64,000 nucleotides of DNA from Gemmatimonadaceae bacterium (GCA_020846935.1 JADLCY010000008.1:360177-424176), one strand, 5' to 3'; numbered from the stretch's first letter, positions 45,495 to 55,499 are shown. Numbers and translations are program-made. Notes: generated by a model not told the origin, from the sequence alone.

Positions 45495-48296
45495 TTACGG
45501 CGTGATCGATCCCTGTCGCTGCGCGGTTCGGAAGCTGCTGCCCTCGACGTAGAGGCCCGTGAGGTTGATGAAGCCCGTCATCGCCACGCCCCATGTGGTG
45601 GAAATGCCGGCCTGCGGCCCCCACGTGTTCTGCCAGCCCGTGACACCCGAGAAGTCGGGGATGGTCACGTCGAACGCCGACTGGAACGCCATGTAGCCCG
45701 GCTGCACGACCATCGAGACGCTGCGATTGGGTTGTCCGAAGAACGCGTTCCACGCGTTGTTGTATTCGGTCTGACGCGCCGTGTTGGTGCGGATCCTGGC
45801 GTAGCCGCTGGTGGAGACCACGGAGACCGCCGGCGTATTGAGCTGCGGCCCGAGCGTCAGCGTCTGGTTGGCCGGGTCGCGGAACGCGTTCCAGATGGCG
45901 CGAATGGATGTCGCGCCGCCACCGGTGGTGGTGCCCATGGCCACGAGCACATTCACGTCGCCGGCGAGCGACTTGTTGGTGGGCACGGTGGGCACGTTGT
46001 ACGTGTTGCCGGTGAGGCCACCCAGCCCCAACAACGCGAACGTGCCGTTGGTGGTGAAGAAGTAGTTGAACGCCTGCAGCATCTCGCCACCCGCGGCGCC
46101 TGCGATCGTCACCTGCCTGGTCACCGGGTCGAAGGCCTCGCTGCCGCCAAAGTCCAGTGTGCCGAGTGAGCTGTTGTTCGCGAGGTTGAGATCCCGGCGA
46201 ATGATGGCCTTGTTCACGTTCAGGCCGCCGGTCGTGATGTTGATCGTGCTGCGCGTGGCGACGAGGTCACGGTTGCCGTCCTGCACGTTGTTGAGCGTGA
46301 AATTGGGGCTCGTGGACTGAACCGACGCCGCGGCCGCGCCGAGCTGCACGGACGCCAGGTCCAGGGCGCCGGAAAGCCCGGCCACCGTGCCGGTGATCGT
46401 CTTGCCCGTGCCCGATCCCACGCACGCGCCGTTGGTGGACTGGGCGTTGAGCTCGGCGCGCGTGCCGTACACCACGTTGAGCTGCGACGCACCGCCTGAC
46501 TGCGTGACGTAGGCGACCGCCCCTGCGGTGGCGATGCTGAACGTGAACACGTTGTTGGGGCCGGCGCTGACGCGCGTCCACGGCGCGTCCGCGTCACCAT
46601 CCTGCACGGCAAACCACACCGGGATGCCGACCAGATTGCAGAACTGCCAGCTCGCGTTGCCGCCGGTCGTGGCCTGCGACACCGAGACGGTCAGCGTTGC
46701 CGTCGCACTCGTGACTCCGCTGCCACTGGCGGTGACGGTCACCGGATAGGCGCCCGGTGCAACACCCGACGCGACGCCAACGTTCAGGTTGACGGTGTTC
46801 CCCGACGTCGGTCCGGAGTTCGTGACCGTGATGCCCGCTGGCTGGCCGGTGGCCGCCAGGGTCACGGTGCCGGTGAAGTTCGTCCGGGTGATGGTGGCGA
46901 CCGAAGCGCTCGAGCCCCCTTGCTGAATCGACACCGTCGACGGCGAGAGGCTGAGCCCGATGCTCGACGCCAGCGCGACCACCTGGAGCTGCACCGTAGT
47001 CGTCGCGTTCGCGATGCCTGTTCCCGATCCGGTGATCGTCACCGGATACGTGCCGGGCGTCGTGCCAGCGGCGGCGGTAAAGGTGATCGTGGCTGTGTTC
47101 CCCGTGGTCGCCGAGGGCGTGGTGGCCGACGAGATGCCGCCAATGCCGCCCGTGTTGGGCGCGATGGTCACCTGACCCGTGAAGTTGTTGCGCGTGATGG
47201 TGATCGTGGTGGTCGCCGAGTTGCCACCCGCGGTGGCGATCAGCGACGCCGGCGATGCGGCGAGCGAAATGCTGCTGGCCGGTGCTGCCGTGATGGTGAG
47301 CGCGATCGTCACCGTGCCGGCCGTGGCGCCAGCGCCGGCGCCCTGAATCACGACGTTGTATGTGCCCGGTGTGGTGTTCACTTGCGACTGGAACGACACG
47401 GTCACGGAGTTCGTGGTCGTCGGACCCTGCGGAGTGAACGTCGCCGTGACGCCGCTGGGGAGGCCGGACTGCACCGCCGTGACGACGCTCCCGGTGAAGT
47501 TGGTGCGCGTGATCGTCAGCGTGCTCGCCTGGGCCGCGCCTCCAGCCTGCATGGTGATCGAAGCCGGTGTGGCGGTGAGGGCGATGCTGGCAGCAGGCGC
47601 CGCCGTCACCGTGAGCGTGTACGCCGCGCTGACCGTGGTGACGCCCGTGCCGCTCGCAGCGATGGTCAGAGGATAGGCGCCCGGCGTCATGATCGGGCTC
47701 ACGGCGAGCGTCACCGTGTACACATCACCCGCGCTGCTCACGCTGGGCGTGATACCTGTCGGGGCACCGGTAACCGCCACCGTGACCGCGCCCGCGAAGT
47801 TGGTACGCGCGATGGTCGCCGTGACGGTGGCGTTGGTCGACTGTTGTGCGCTGCCCGTCGCGCCCGAGAGTGTCAGGGCAATCGCCGGCTTGGCCGTGAC
47901 CGTGAGCGTGAACGTCGCGGATTGACCGGCGACACCTGTGGCCGAACCGCTCACCGTGAACGGGTAGTTGCCAGGCGCCACCGTCGCGGCCACGCCAACC
48001 GCGAGGGTGGTGGACGTGGTGCCAACAGCGATCGCCGACGGATTGAACGTGGCGGTGACACCGGTCGGGAGACCGGAGACAGCAAGGTTGACTGTGCCGG
48101 CGAAGGAACCCGTGCGCCCGATCGTCGCCGTTATGCTCCCCGAAGCGCCTTGCTCCACGGAGAGGGTCGTGGACGACAGCGACACCGTGAAGCCGGCGGG
48201 GGTTGGAGTAGGCGTTGTGGTACCATCGCCACCACAGGCGACGAGGAGGGCCGCGAGGAACGCGAGCGGCAGACGGGAACGGCGGACTGGTGACAC
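45495..48296 (-). CDS. Large Ig-like-repeat surface lipoprotein B
   Basis: The GTG at 48296 is preceded by GGAGG; an ATG further upstream is in frame but less supported. The 933-residue lipoprotein (LLVACGGDG) has about six repeats of the pattern seen in lipoprotein A, with SVEQGASGSITATIGRTGSF and PxGVTATF cores. A long Asn/Ser/Thr C-terminal region ends RQGSITP. Likely surface adhesin or structural lipoprotein. The near-identical terminators and ends of A, B and the tail at 44306 point to recent tandem duplication. Confidence 0.85.
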   Translation of the reverse strand: MSPVRRSRLPLAFLAALLVACGGDGTTTPTPTPAGFTVSLSSTTLSVEQGASGSITATIGRTGSFAGTVNLAVSGLPTGVTATFNPSAIAVGTTSTTLAVGVAATVAPGNYPFTVSGSATGVAGQSATFTLTVTAKPAIALTLSGATGSAQQSTNATVTATIARTNFAGAVTVAVTGAPTGITPSVSSAGDVYTVTLAVSPIMTPGAYPLTIAASGTGVTTVSAAYTLTVTAAPAASIALTATPASITMQAGGAAQASTLTITRTNFTGSVVTAVQSGLPSGVTATFTPQGPTTTNSVTVSFQSQVNTTPGTYNVVIQGAGAGATAGTVTIALTITAAPASSISLAASPASLIATAGGNSATTTITITRNNFTGQVTIAPNTGGIGGISSATTPSATTGNTATITFTAAAGTTPGTYPVTITGSGTGIANATTTVQLQVVALASSIGLSLSPSTVSIQQGGSSASVATITRTNFTGTVTLAATGQPAGITVTNSGPTSGNTVNLNVGVASGVAPGAYPVTVTASGSGVTSATATLTVSVSQATTGGNASWQFCNLVGIPVWFAVQDGDADAPWTRVSAGPNNVFTFSIATAGAVAYVTQSGGASQLNVVYGTRAELNAQSTNGACVGSGTGKTITGTVAGLSGALDLASVQLGAAAASVQSTSPNFTLNNVQDGNRDLVATRSTINITTGGLNVNKAIIRRDLNLANNSSLGTLDFGGSEAFDPVTRQVTIAGAAGGEMLQAFNYFFTTNGTFALLGLGGLTGNTYNVPTVPTNKSLAGDVNVLVAMGTTTGGGATSIRAIWNAFRDPANQTLTLGPQLNTPAVSVVSTSGYARIRTNTARQTEYNNAWNAFFGQPNRSVSMVVQPGYMAFQSAFDVTIPDFSGVTGWQNTWGPQAGISTTWGVAMTGFINLTGLYVEGSSFRTAQRQGSITP

Positions 48297-48459
48297 GAAG
48301 GGCCTCCGGAGGCTCTTGGGATGCACGCGGCGGGAACGTTGTTGACGTGACAGCGAGAACTTCACGTCAAGAACACATTGCGAAAAAGCGGGGAGGGGAC
48401 GGGCACGCTACGCGCCCGTGACGGAGAATGGAGCGAACTGGTGCGCTCCCCGCAAGAAG

Positions 48460-48494
48460 GACGCCGGGCACCCTCTAACAGGGTGCCCGGCGTC
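48460..48494. terminator. Intrinsic terminator downstream of glnN
   Basis: Perfect 15-bp arms starting GACGCCGGGCACCCT surround a 5-base loop, 27 bases past the GSIII stop. It also shields the lipoprotein B promoter side. Confidence 0.9.
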
Positions 48495-48520
48495 TGGACC
48501 AAAGATTCAGACGGGTGCTG

Positions 48521-50722
48521 TCAGACCGGGAAGAGCATCTCCCGGTACTTGGGCAGCGGCCAGGCATCATCGGCCACGAGCACCTCGAGTGCGTCACTCG
48601 CCGCGCGCACCTCGGCCAGGGCATCGGCGCCCTCGCCCGTCACCAGCACCGCGCAGGCCTCGAGCTTGTCGTGCAGGCGCTCCGCCCTGTCGATCAGCTT
48701 CGACAACGTGTCGCGCCCTGCCTTGAGCTTCTTGGCCAGCACACCGATCTCGTTGGCTCGCTCGACCTGCGGAATCTCCTTGATGCCGGCCGCCTTCGCT
48801 TCGGCCGCACTCCGCGCCAACGTGCCCTGATAGGCATACGCCGCCGGCAGGATCATCGTGTCGGCGATCTCCTTGAGCGTGTGCATCTCGATGAGCATGT
48901 CCTTCACGTAGCGCTCCATGCGCACGTGGTAGCGCGACTCGAGTTCTTCCTTTGAGAGGATACCGAGGGTGGTGAAGAGCTTCTTGGCGCCAGGCGTCTG
49001 GAGCTGAGCGAGCGCCTCCGGCGAGCGGCGCAGGTTGAGGAGTCCGCGCTTCGCCGCTTCCCTGACCCACTCGTCGGAGTAGTTGTTGCCCTCGAAGCGC
49101 ACTGCACTCGTCGACCGGAAGACGGTGCGAACGACCTTGAGCACGGCGTCATCGACCTTCTTCGTCTTCTTCAGTTCCTCGGCGAGCTTTTCGGTCAGCT
49201 CCTCGATCGCCTCGGCCACCGCGGCATTGAGGATGGTCACTGGCCACGCAATGGCCTGCGACGCACCCACCGCCCGGAACTCGAACTTGTTGCCGGTAAA
49301 GGCAAACGGCGACGTGCGGTTGCGATCGGTATTGTCCTTCTCGATCTCGGGCAGCTTGTTCACGCCTAACGAAATCAACGCTTCGGCCGCCCCCTTGCCC
49401 GCCTGCTTGCCCGCCGCGATGTCCTCGATGAGCTGGGTCAGGGTCTTGCCCATGAACACCGAGATAATCGCCGGTGGCGCCTCGTTGGCGCCCAGCCGGT
49501 GTTCGTTGCCGGAGGTCGCAATGCCGGCGCGGAGCACGCCGGCGTGCTTGTGCACACCCTTGAGCACCGCGGCCAGAAAGAGCAGGAAACGCACGTTCTG
49601 GTGCGGTGTCTTGCCCGGGCGCAGCAAGTTGAACCCGTCGAGCTCACCGTCGGCCGCAATCGACATCGACCAGTTGCAGTGCTTGCCCGAACCGTTCACG
49701 CCGTCGAACGGCTTCTCGTGCACGATCGCCTGCAGTCCGTGACGCATGGCCACGCGTCGCAGGATCGACATAACGAGCTGGTTGTGATCGACCGCCAGGT
49801 CGGTCTCCTCGAACAGCGGCGCCATCTCGAACTGCGAGGGCGCGACCTCGTTGTGGCGCGTCATGATGGGAACGCCGAGCTTGTACAGCTCGTGCTCGAC
49901 TTCAGCGATGCACGCCTGGATACGTTCGGGGATGCCGCCGAAGTAGTGGTCCTCGAGCTGCTGACCACGCGGAGGCGGCGCTCCGACGAGCGTACGGTTG
50001 GCCATCACCAGGTCCGGCCGCAGCGCGAAGTGCGTACGGTCGATCAGGAAGTACTCCTGTTCCGGGCCAAGCGTGGTGTAGACGCGCTGCACGCCCTTGT
50101 CGCCGATGAGCGCCAGGAGCCGGATCGCCTTCTCGCTCAGCACATCGCTCGAGCGCAGCAGCGGCGTCATCTCGTCGAGCGCCTCGCCGTTGTAGCCGAT
50201 GAACACCGACGGAATGCACAACGTCCGCACGCTCCCCGACTCGACGATGAACACCGGCGAGGCGGGGTTCCACGCCGTGTAGCCGCGCGCCTCCCAGGTC
50301 GCCCGAAGTCCGCCCGACGGGAACGACGACGCATCCGGCTCGGACTGGATCAGCTGCGCGCCGGAAAACGTCTCGATCGGCGACTTGCTCTCGTCGAAGC
50401 CAAGGAATGCGTCATGCTTCTCCGCGGTCATGCCGGTCTGCGGAAGAAACCAGTGCGTGAAATGCGTCGCGCCGCGCGAGATCGCCCACTCCTTGATGGC
50501 CTGTGCGACCGTCGGCGCAATCTCCACGTCGAGCTTCTTGCCGAGTCGAATCGCGGCCTGGAGCTTGGCGAACGCATCCTTGGGCAGCTTGGTGCGCATC
50601 TGGCGCGCGCCAAAGGTGTTGATGCCGAAGATCTCGGCGATGGATCCTGCACCATTGGTCGCCGCCGGCGCCGGCCGGCCTGCGATCGCGGCGACTGCTG
50701 CCTTTCGGGACGTGCTTGGCAT
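48521..50722 (-). CDS. glnN: Glutamine synthetase type III
   Basis: The 733-residue length is that of GSIII. Signatures: FGINTFGARQMRTKLP, HWFLPQTGMTAEKHDAFL, GPEQEYFLIDR, RHNEVAPSQFEMAPLFEE, KPFDGVNGSGKHCNWSM and NTDRNRTSPFAFTGNKFEFRAVGA. It forms dodecamers and makes glutamine under nitrogen limitation. A sigma-54-like promoter lies upstream. The window also has GSI, so two forms may be used under different nitrogen states. Confidence 0.97.
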   Translation of the reverse strand: MPSTSRKAAVAAIAGRPAPAATNGAGSIAEIFGINTFGARQMRTKLPKDAFAKLQAAIRLGKKLDVEIAPTVAQAIKEWAISRGATHFTHWFLPQTGMTAEKHDAFLGFDESKSPIETFSGAQLIQSEPDASSFPSGGLRATWEARGYTAWNPASPVFIVESGSVRTLCIPSVFIGYNGEALDEMTPLLRSSDVLSEKAIRLLALIGDKGVQRVYTTLGPEQEYFLIDRTHFALRPDLVMANRTLVGAPPPRGQQLEDHYFGGIPERIQACIAEVEHELYKLGVPIMTRHNEVAPSQFEMAPLFEETDLAVDHNQLVMSILRRVAMRHGLQAIVHEKPFDGVNGSGKHCNWSMSIAADGELDGFNLLRPGKTPHQNVRFLLFLAAVLKGVHKHAGVLRAGIATSGNEHRLGANEAPPAIISVFMGKTLTQLIEDIAAGKQAGKGAAEALISLGVNKLPEIEKDNTDRNRTSPFAFTGNKFEFRAVGASQAIAWPVTILNAAVAEAIEELTEKLAEELKKTKKVDDAVLKVVRTVFRSTSAVRFEGNNYSDEWVREAAKRGLLNLRRSPEALAQLQTPGAKKLFTTLGILSKEELESRYHVRMERYVKDMLIEMHTLKEIADTMILPAAYAYQGTLARSAAEAKAAGIKEIPQVERANEIGVLAKKLKAGRDTLSKLIDRAERLHDKLEACAVLVTGEGADALAEVRAASDALEVLVADDAWPLPKYREMLFPV

Positions 50723-50767
50723 GTTCGAGGGGTGAATGGGCTCTGCAAAGGCACTTCAAGAGCGGAG

Positions 50768-50783
50768 AGCGAGGACTGTGCCA
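50768..50783 (-). promoter_or_regulatory. Sigma-54-like promoter upstream of glnN
   Basis: On the minus strand TGGCAC (50783-50778), five bases, then TCGCT (50772-50768) matches the -24/-12 consensus TGGCAC-N5-TTGCW with one mismatch in the -12 box. It sits ~45 bases upstream of the glnN ATG. The surrounding 350-base divergent region contains A/T-rich stretches but no gene. Confidence 0.5.
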
Positions 50784-51074
50784 GGAATCCTATCTGTCCA
50801 CGAAATGGTGCATGAAGAACAGAAAACGTGACACAGAAGCGAAAAAACCTATCCAAACCTGTCCAAGCGCGCAACGAATCGTGCAAGAATGACACAAACT
50901 CCGGTTCACCGCGACACGCCGAGGCCCGCGAGCCTGGGATGGCCATGGCCGAGTGCAGCGCAACCCCTTTTCCTGCAATCAGTTGGTGGACCGCAACGTC
51001 ACCCGACGCGCGAACGACGGGGGCGGTGTACTATCGACCTTCGCGCCGCCGTCACCCTTTTCCCTCCCCCCGCC

Positions 51075-52739
51075 ATGCCGTTCTCAAGGTCCTGCACGCT
51101 AAGCGGCGCCCTGCTCGCCGCGCTCGCCGTTCCGGACGTCGCGGCACATGGGCAGATGATGCGACCGGACGTGGTCGGACGATCGGCCGCACTCTCCTCG
51201 GATCATGCGCTTGCCACAGCGGCCGGCGCGGCGGTGCTGCAACGTGGTGGCAACGCGATGGACGCCGCAATCACCATGGCTGGCGTGCTCGCCGTGGTGC
51301 GGCCTCATATGAATGGCGTGGGCGGGGACCTGTTCCTCCTCTACCGGGACGCCAAGACCGGGCGCGTGCATGCGCTCAACGGATCGGGAGCCGCGGGCAC
51401 CGGCGCCACTCCAGAGACCTTCGCCGCGCGTCACCGCACGACCGTGCCGAGCACCGGCATCATGTCGGTGTCCGTCCCCGGGGCAGTCCGCGCCTGGGAA
51501 GATGCGCTCGCCCGATACGGAACGATCACGCTCGCGCGGGCGCTCGCGCCGGCGATCGGCTACGCGGAACAGGGGTTCCCGGTGTCGACGCGCTTGTCGC
51601 TGGACATCGCCGGTGAGCAGCGCAAGGTGGCCGCCGATCCCGAACTCGCCCGAACGTTTCTCGTGAACGGCCAGGCGCCGGCGCCGGGTACGCTCCTGGT
51701 CCAGAAAGATCTGGCCGCCACGCTTCGACGACTCGCACGCCTTGGGGCAAACGAACTCTATCGCGGACGACTCGCGCGCGACGTGAGCGCCTTCATCGAG
51801 CGGGAGGGCGGCTTCGTGACGGCATCGGATCTCGCCGCCCATCGCTCCGAGTGGACGACGCCGATCCGCACGACCTACCTCGACCACACCGTGCTCGCGT
51901 TCCCGCCCAACACGCAGGGCGTCACGTTCCTGGAGATGCTCAACATCGCCGCCCAGGAGGATCTGGCGGCAATGGGCCACAACTCGACGGACTACATCCA
52001 CACGCTCGTCGAGGGAGCCAAACTCGCGTATGCCGACCGTGACCGGTTCGTCGCCGACCCGCGGCGCGTGGCCGTACCGACCGACCGGCTGTTGTCGCCG
52101 AGCCACGCGCGTGAGCTGGCGCAGCGCATTCGGAAGGACTCGGTGGTCGCGCCGGCGGCGAGCGCCGACCGCGACGGCAACGGAGACACGGTCTACCTCG
52201 CCGTGATCGACAAGGACGGCAACGCCGTGTCGCTCATCCAGAGCCTCTTTGCCGGATTCGGCAGCGGGCGGATGGTGCCCGGCACCGGCATCGTGCTTCA
52301 CAACCGCGGATCGCTCTATTCGCTGGACCCGTCCCACCCGAACATCATCGCACCGGGCAAGCGGCCCTTCCACACGCTGAGTCCGGCCATGGTGCTCGAC
52401 GCGGACGGGTCGCTGGCGATGGTGCTTGGTACGCCCGGGGGTGACGGTCAGCCGCAGACGCTCATTCAGATCCTGAACAACGTGCTGCGCTTCGGGATGA
52501 CGCCGCAGCAGGCGATCGAAGCCCCACGCTGGCGGGCATACGGACGCGGACGACTCGGCGTGGAGCCGGGCGTGAGCGCCGAGGTAAGAGCGGCACTCAC
52601 TCGGCGAGGACATCAGGTGGAGGGGCAGCCGCCGAGTGCGGAGTTCGGCGGCGCACAGATGATCCTCGTTCATCCGCGATCGCGCGCACTCTTCGTGGGG
52701 TCTGATTACCGGCGCGAGGCGTACGGCGCGGCGTGGTGA
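51075..52739 (+). CDS. ggt: Gamma-glutamyltransferase
   Basis: The ATG at 51075 gives 554 residues with a signal peptide (LLAALAVPDVAAHG). Large-subunit motifs are GGNAMDAAITMAGVLAVVRPH and GVGGDLFLLYRD. The autoprocessing nucleophile Thr is in GDTVYLAVIDKDGNAVSLIQ (~372), with SLFAGFGSG after it. TPGGDGQPQTLIQ follows. It hydrolyses glutathione and gamma-glutamyl amides in the periplasm. It is divergent from glnN. Confidence 0.95.
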   Translation: MPFSRSCTLSGALLAALAVPDVAAHGQMMRPDVVGRSAALSSDHALATAAGAAVLQRGGNAMDAAITMAGVLAVVRPHMNGVGGDLFLLYRDAKTGRVHALNGSGAAGTGATPETFAARHRTTVPSTGIMSVSVPGAVRAWEDALARYGTITLARALAPAIGYAEQGFPVSTRLSLDIAGEQRKVAADPELARTFLVNGQAPAPGTLLVQKDLAATLRRLARLGANELYRGRLARDVSAFIEREGGFVTASDLAAHRSEWTTPIRTTYLDHTVLAFPPNTQGVTFLEMLNIAAQEDLAAMGHNSTDYIHTLVEGAKLAYADRDRFVADPRRVAVPTDRLLSPSHARELAQRIRKDSVVAPAASADRDGNGDTVYLAVIDKDGNAVSLIQSLFAGFGSGRMVPGTGIVLHNRGSLYSLDPSHPNIIAPGKRPFHTLSPAMVLDADGSLAMVLGTPGGDGQPQTLIQILNNVLRFGMTPQQAIEAPRWRAYGRGRLGVEPGVSAEVRAALTRRGHQVEGQPPSAEFGGAQMILVHPRSRALFVGSDYRREAYGAAW

Positions 52740-52773
52740 GCGCGCAGCGCAGGGCCGACGCGCGGGCCGCGTG

Positions 52774-53772
52774 ATGCTTCGCGCGGTGATCCGACGATTG
52801 GCGTTAGGCATCGCCGGGCTCGCCGGGCTGTTCGCTGTGGCCTGGGTCGTCGTCGTGCTGCGCGACCTGCAGGGATCGACCGGTGGGACCGGCGCGCTCG
52901 ACATCCCGCCGGCGCCCGAGGTGAGGGCGAAGGCGGCCGTCGTCGAGGTGCCGGATTCGCTGCTCGGTCTGAGCAAGGCGCTTCGTTTTCGCACGCTCAC
53001 GCCGGCCGAAGCGATCGCGGTGCCCGGATTCCTCGACGTGTTTGGTGAGCCCGCCATTCACCAGCCGGCGGTGCACCCAGCAGCGACCGCGGACGGCTCG
53101 CCGTTCGCCTATCTCGTGTTGCGCCCCTTCAGCGAGAAGAAGGGCGAGATGCTCAACGGGTATCGGCTGGGGCGGTGGCCGTCGGAACGCTGGATCATGG
53201 CGCGCAACTACTACAACCCGGACGGCTTTGTGGAGGTCATCGAGGCCAACGCCTCGCTGCCGCTCACCGCGCACTTCACGTTAGGCGACTTCCTCACGCA
53301 CGATCAGCGCGACCGGTGGCCGAAGTACCTGGTGCTCGAGGAGAAGTTGCTCGACAAGCTCGAGTTGATCTTCCAGGAACTCAACGCGCGCGGCATCGCC
53401 ACGAGGCGCGCCGTCGTGCTGTCCGGGTTCCGGGCGCCGTACTACAACGACCGCGGTGTGGGCGAAGGCATGGCGCGTGGCAGTCGCCATCAGTTCGGCG
53501 ACGCGGCCGACATCATCATCGATGACGACGGAGACGGCCGCATGGACGACCTCAACCGCAATGGGCGCTCGGACCTGGGTGACACCGCGCCCATCGCCGC
53601 CGCGCTGGCCCGTGTCGAAGCGCGCCATCGCTCGCTGACCGGTGGGCTCGGGACCTACACCGCCGTCGGCCCCAGCGGTCCGTTCGTCCATATCGACGTT
53701 CGAGGCACGAGTGCGCGGTGGGAGAGTGGATGGTGGCGGCGGCAGGGGTCGCCACGGCCGCCGGCGCCGTAG
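52774..53772 (+). CDS. M15-type peptidase/DUF882-like zinc protein
   Basis: The ~332-residue product has an N-terminal TM helix (LGIAGLAGLFAVAWVVVVL). A region with HFTLGDFLTHDQ precedes the peptidase core: VLSGFRAPYYND, RGSRHQFGDAADIIIDDDG and GPFVHIDVRG, giving the His/Asp/His zinc set of M15/VanY-YcbK-type D,D-peptidases. It likely acts on peptidoglycan. A GTG one codon upstream is equally possible. It starts 35 bases after ggt and may be its operon mate. Confidence 0.8.
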   Translation: MLRAVIRRLALGIAGLAGLFAVAWVVVVLRDLQGSTGGTGALDIPPAPEVRAKAAVVEVPDSLLGLSKALRFRTLTPAEAIAVPGFLDVFGEPAIHQPAVHPAATADGSPFAYLVLRPFSEKKGEMLNGYRLGRWPSERWIMARNYYNPDGFVEVIEANASLPLTAHFTLGDFLTHDQRDRWPKYLVLEEKLLDKLELIFQELNARGIATRRAVVLSGFRAPYYNDRGVGEGMARGSRHQFGDAADIIIDDDGDGRMDDLNRNGRSDLGDTAPIAAALARVEARHRSLTGGLGTYTAVGPSGPFVHIDVRGTSARWESGWWRRQGSPRPPAP

Positions 53773-53845
53773 CCTGCGCTCGCGCCTATCTTGCGAGACG
53801 GAATACGACGACGGCCGCTTCACTTTCATCATCGGCACCTCCACC

Positions 53846-54286
53846 ATGGGCTTCACACGACGATCCACCGCCGTCTGGCACGGCACAGGCTCCGAAGGCA
53901 AGGGACGCCTCACGAGCACGAGCGGCGTGCTCCACGACACGCCATACAGCGCGGCCGCGCGGTTCACCGGCGAAGACGGCAAGCTCGGCACCAACCCTGA
54001 GGAGCTGATCGCCGCCGCACACGCGGGATGCTTCACCATGGCACTCAGCTTTCGGCTGGCAGGCGCCGGCTTCACGCCGAGCGAACTCAGCACCACGGCC
54101 GGCGTCTCGATCGAGAAGCAGGGCGATGGCTGGAGCGTCGTCGGCATCGCGCTCGAACTCGTGGGCCAGGTGCCGGGGATCAGCGCCGAGCAGTTCCAGG
54201 AGATCGCGATGGCGGCAAAGGAGGGCTGCCCCATCAGTCGCGCGCTCAAGGCCGTGCCGATCTCGATCACGGCAAGGCTCGTGTAG
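53846..54286 (+). CDS. OsmC-family peroxide-stress protein
   Basis: The ATG at 53846 gives 146 residues. The OsmC/Ohr core is visible: GTNPEELIAAAHAGCFTMALSF (first Cys) and EIAMAAKEGCPISRALKAV (second Cys), the peroxidatic pair that reduces organic hydroperoxides. The N-terminal beta sheet (GKGRLTSTSGVLHD) matches OsmC rather than Ohr. It follows the M15 gene by 73 bases. Confidence 0.9.
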   Translation: MGFTRRSTAVWHGTGSEGKGRLTSTSGVLHDTPYSAAARFTGEDGKLGTNPEELIAAAHAGCFTMALSFRLAGAGFTPSELSTTAGVSIEKQGDGWSVVGIALELVGQVPGISAEQFQEIAMAAKEGCPISRALKAVPISITARLV

Positions 54287-54343
54287 GCAACGGCAAGCCG
54301 CGCGCTCGCGGCCGCGAGGTCGCGCCTGCGCCTGGATGTCGCC

Positions 54344-55309
54344 TCAGCCGATGAGCTCGCAGAGGCGCGCCAGGTCGATGTTGCCGCCGCACACGATGGC
54401 GACCACTCGGCTGTCCGCCGGGAACGCGAGGCGGCCCGTGAGCAGTGGGGATACCGCGGCGCCGGCCGACGGCTCGGCGAACAACTTGCACCGTTCCATC
54501 AGCACGCGCATGCCATCGAGGAGCTCGGCGTCGGAGACCGTGATGACCTGATCGACGAGCGCGTTCACATGGTTGAACGCGTTCATGCCGGTGAACGGAG
54601 GCGCGAGCCCGTCGGCAATGGTTCGGTTGACCTCGAGCCGTTGCGGTGATCCCGCGGCGAGCGAACACGACATCACCGCCGAACCTTCCGGCTCGATGCC
54701 GATCACGCGGGCGTCAGGCCGTCGCGCCTTTACCGCCGCCGCCACGCCCGCGAGCAGGCCGCCACCTCCGCACGCCACGAGCACCACGTCCACGTCGGGC
54801 GCGTCATCGACAATCTCCAGTCCCACCGTGCCCTGTCCGGCGATCACGCGGAGATCGTCGAACGGGTGAATGAAGGTGAGCCCCCGACGCTCCTCGAGCT
54901 CCCGAGCCGTGCCGAGCAGGTCACCCGCGGTAAGCACGACCTCTCCACCGTAGTCCCGTGTCGCCGCGACCTTGGACGGCACCGCGCTCGTCGGCATGAC
55001 GATGACGGACGACATGCCGAGCGACGTTGCGCCCCAGGCCAGCGCCTGCGCGTGATTGCCCGCCGACATCGAGATCACGCCGCGCGCACGCTCCGCCTCT
55101 GCGAGCTGCCGAAGTGTGTTGACGACGCCGCGCACCTTGAACGAGCCCGTCTTCTGAAAGAGTTCGAGCTTGAGCGAGACGCGAGTACCGCTCTGCGCAC
55201 TCAGGAACGACGAGGCCGAGAGGGCGGTTCGGTGCACCTTGCCCCTGATGCGCGCAGCGGCCGCGTCGAGGTCGGTGAGCGTGGTCAGTGTGGGCTGGGC
55301 GGCTTCCAT
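54344..55309 (-). CDS. Threonine ammonia-lyase-type PLP enzyme (no ACT domain)
   Basis: The 321-residue product has PLP Lys in KTGSFKVRGVVNTLR, SAGNHAQALAWG, VACGGGGLLAGVAAAVK and EPSAGAAVSPLLTGR. This is the catabolic-type threonine dehydratase layout. The start is ATG 55309 (MEAAQPTLTT); longer starts reach into the tRNA-flanking region. It converges on osmC. Compare with the paralogue at 30243. Confidence 0.9.
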   Translation of the reverse strand: MEAAQPTLTTLTDLDAAAARIRGKVHRTALSASSFLSAQSGTRVSLKLELFQKTGSFKVRGVVNTLRQLAEAERARGVISMSAGNHAQALAWGATSLGMSSVIVMPTSAVPSKVAATRDYGGEVVLTAGDLLGTARELEERRGLTFIHPFDDLRVIAGQGTVGLEIVDDAPDVDVVLVACGGGGLLAGVAAAVKARRPDARVIGIEPEGSAVMSCSLAAGSPQRLEVNRTIADGLAPPFTGMNAFNHVNALVDQVITVSDAELLDGMRVLMERCKLFAEPSAGAAVSPLLTGRLAFPADSRVVAIVCGGNIDLARLCELIG

Positions 55310-55427
55310 GAGCGCGTGATGGTCGGGGTCGAGTGGCCGTAAGTTGCCGCTGGCATGCAGCTTATGACCAGTGGGCAGGGGCCCCGCCTTGAGCGCGGCA
55401 TGGGCATGGCATAGCTTCCCTCGCCAC

Positions 55428-55499
55428 GGCGCCGTAGCCAAGTGGTAAGGCAGCGGTCTGCAAAACCGCTATTCGCCGGTTCGATTCCGGCCGGCGCCT
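55428..55499 (+). tRNA. tRNA-Cys (anticodon GCA)
   Basis: The 72-base cloverleaf has acceptor GGCGCCG/CGGCGCC, anticodon stem GCGGT/ACCGC with loop CTGCAAA, and T-stem GCCGG/CCGGC with TTCGATT. The discriminator is T and CCA is not encoded. The anticodon GCA defines Cys. Confidence 0.97.

Noticed and set aside
49499..50815. Long plus frame opposite glnN
   Set aside because: Shadow of GSIII, which has complete signature motifs.
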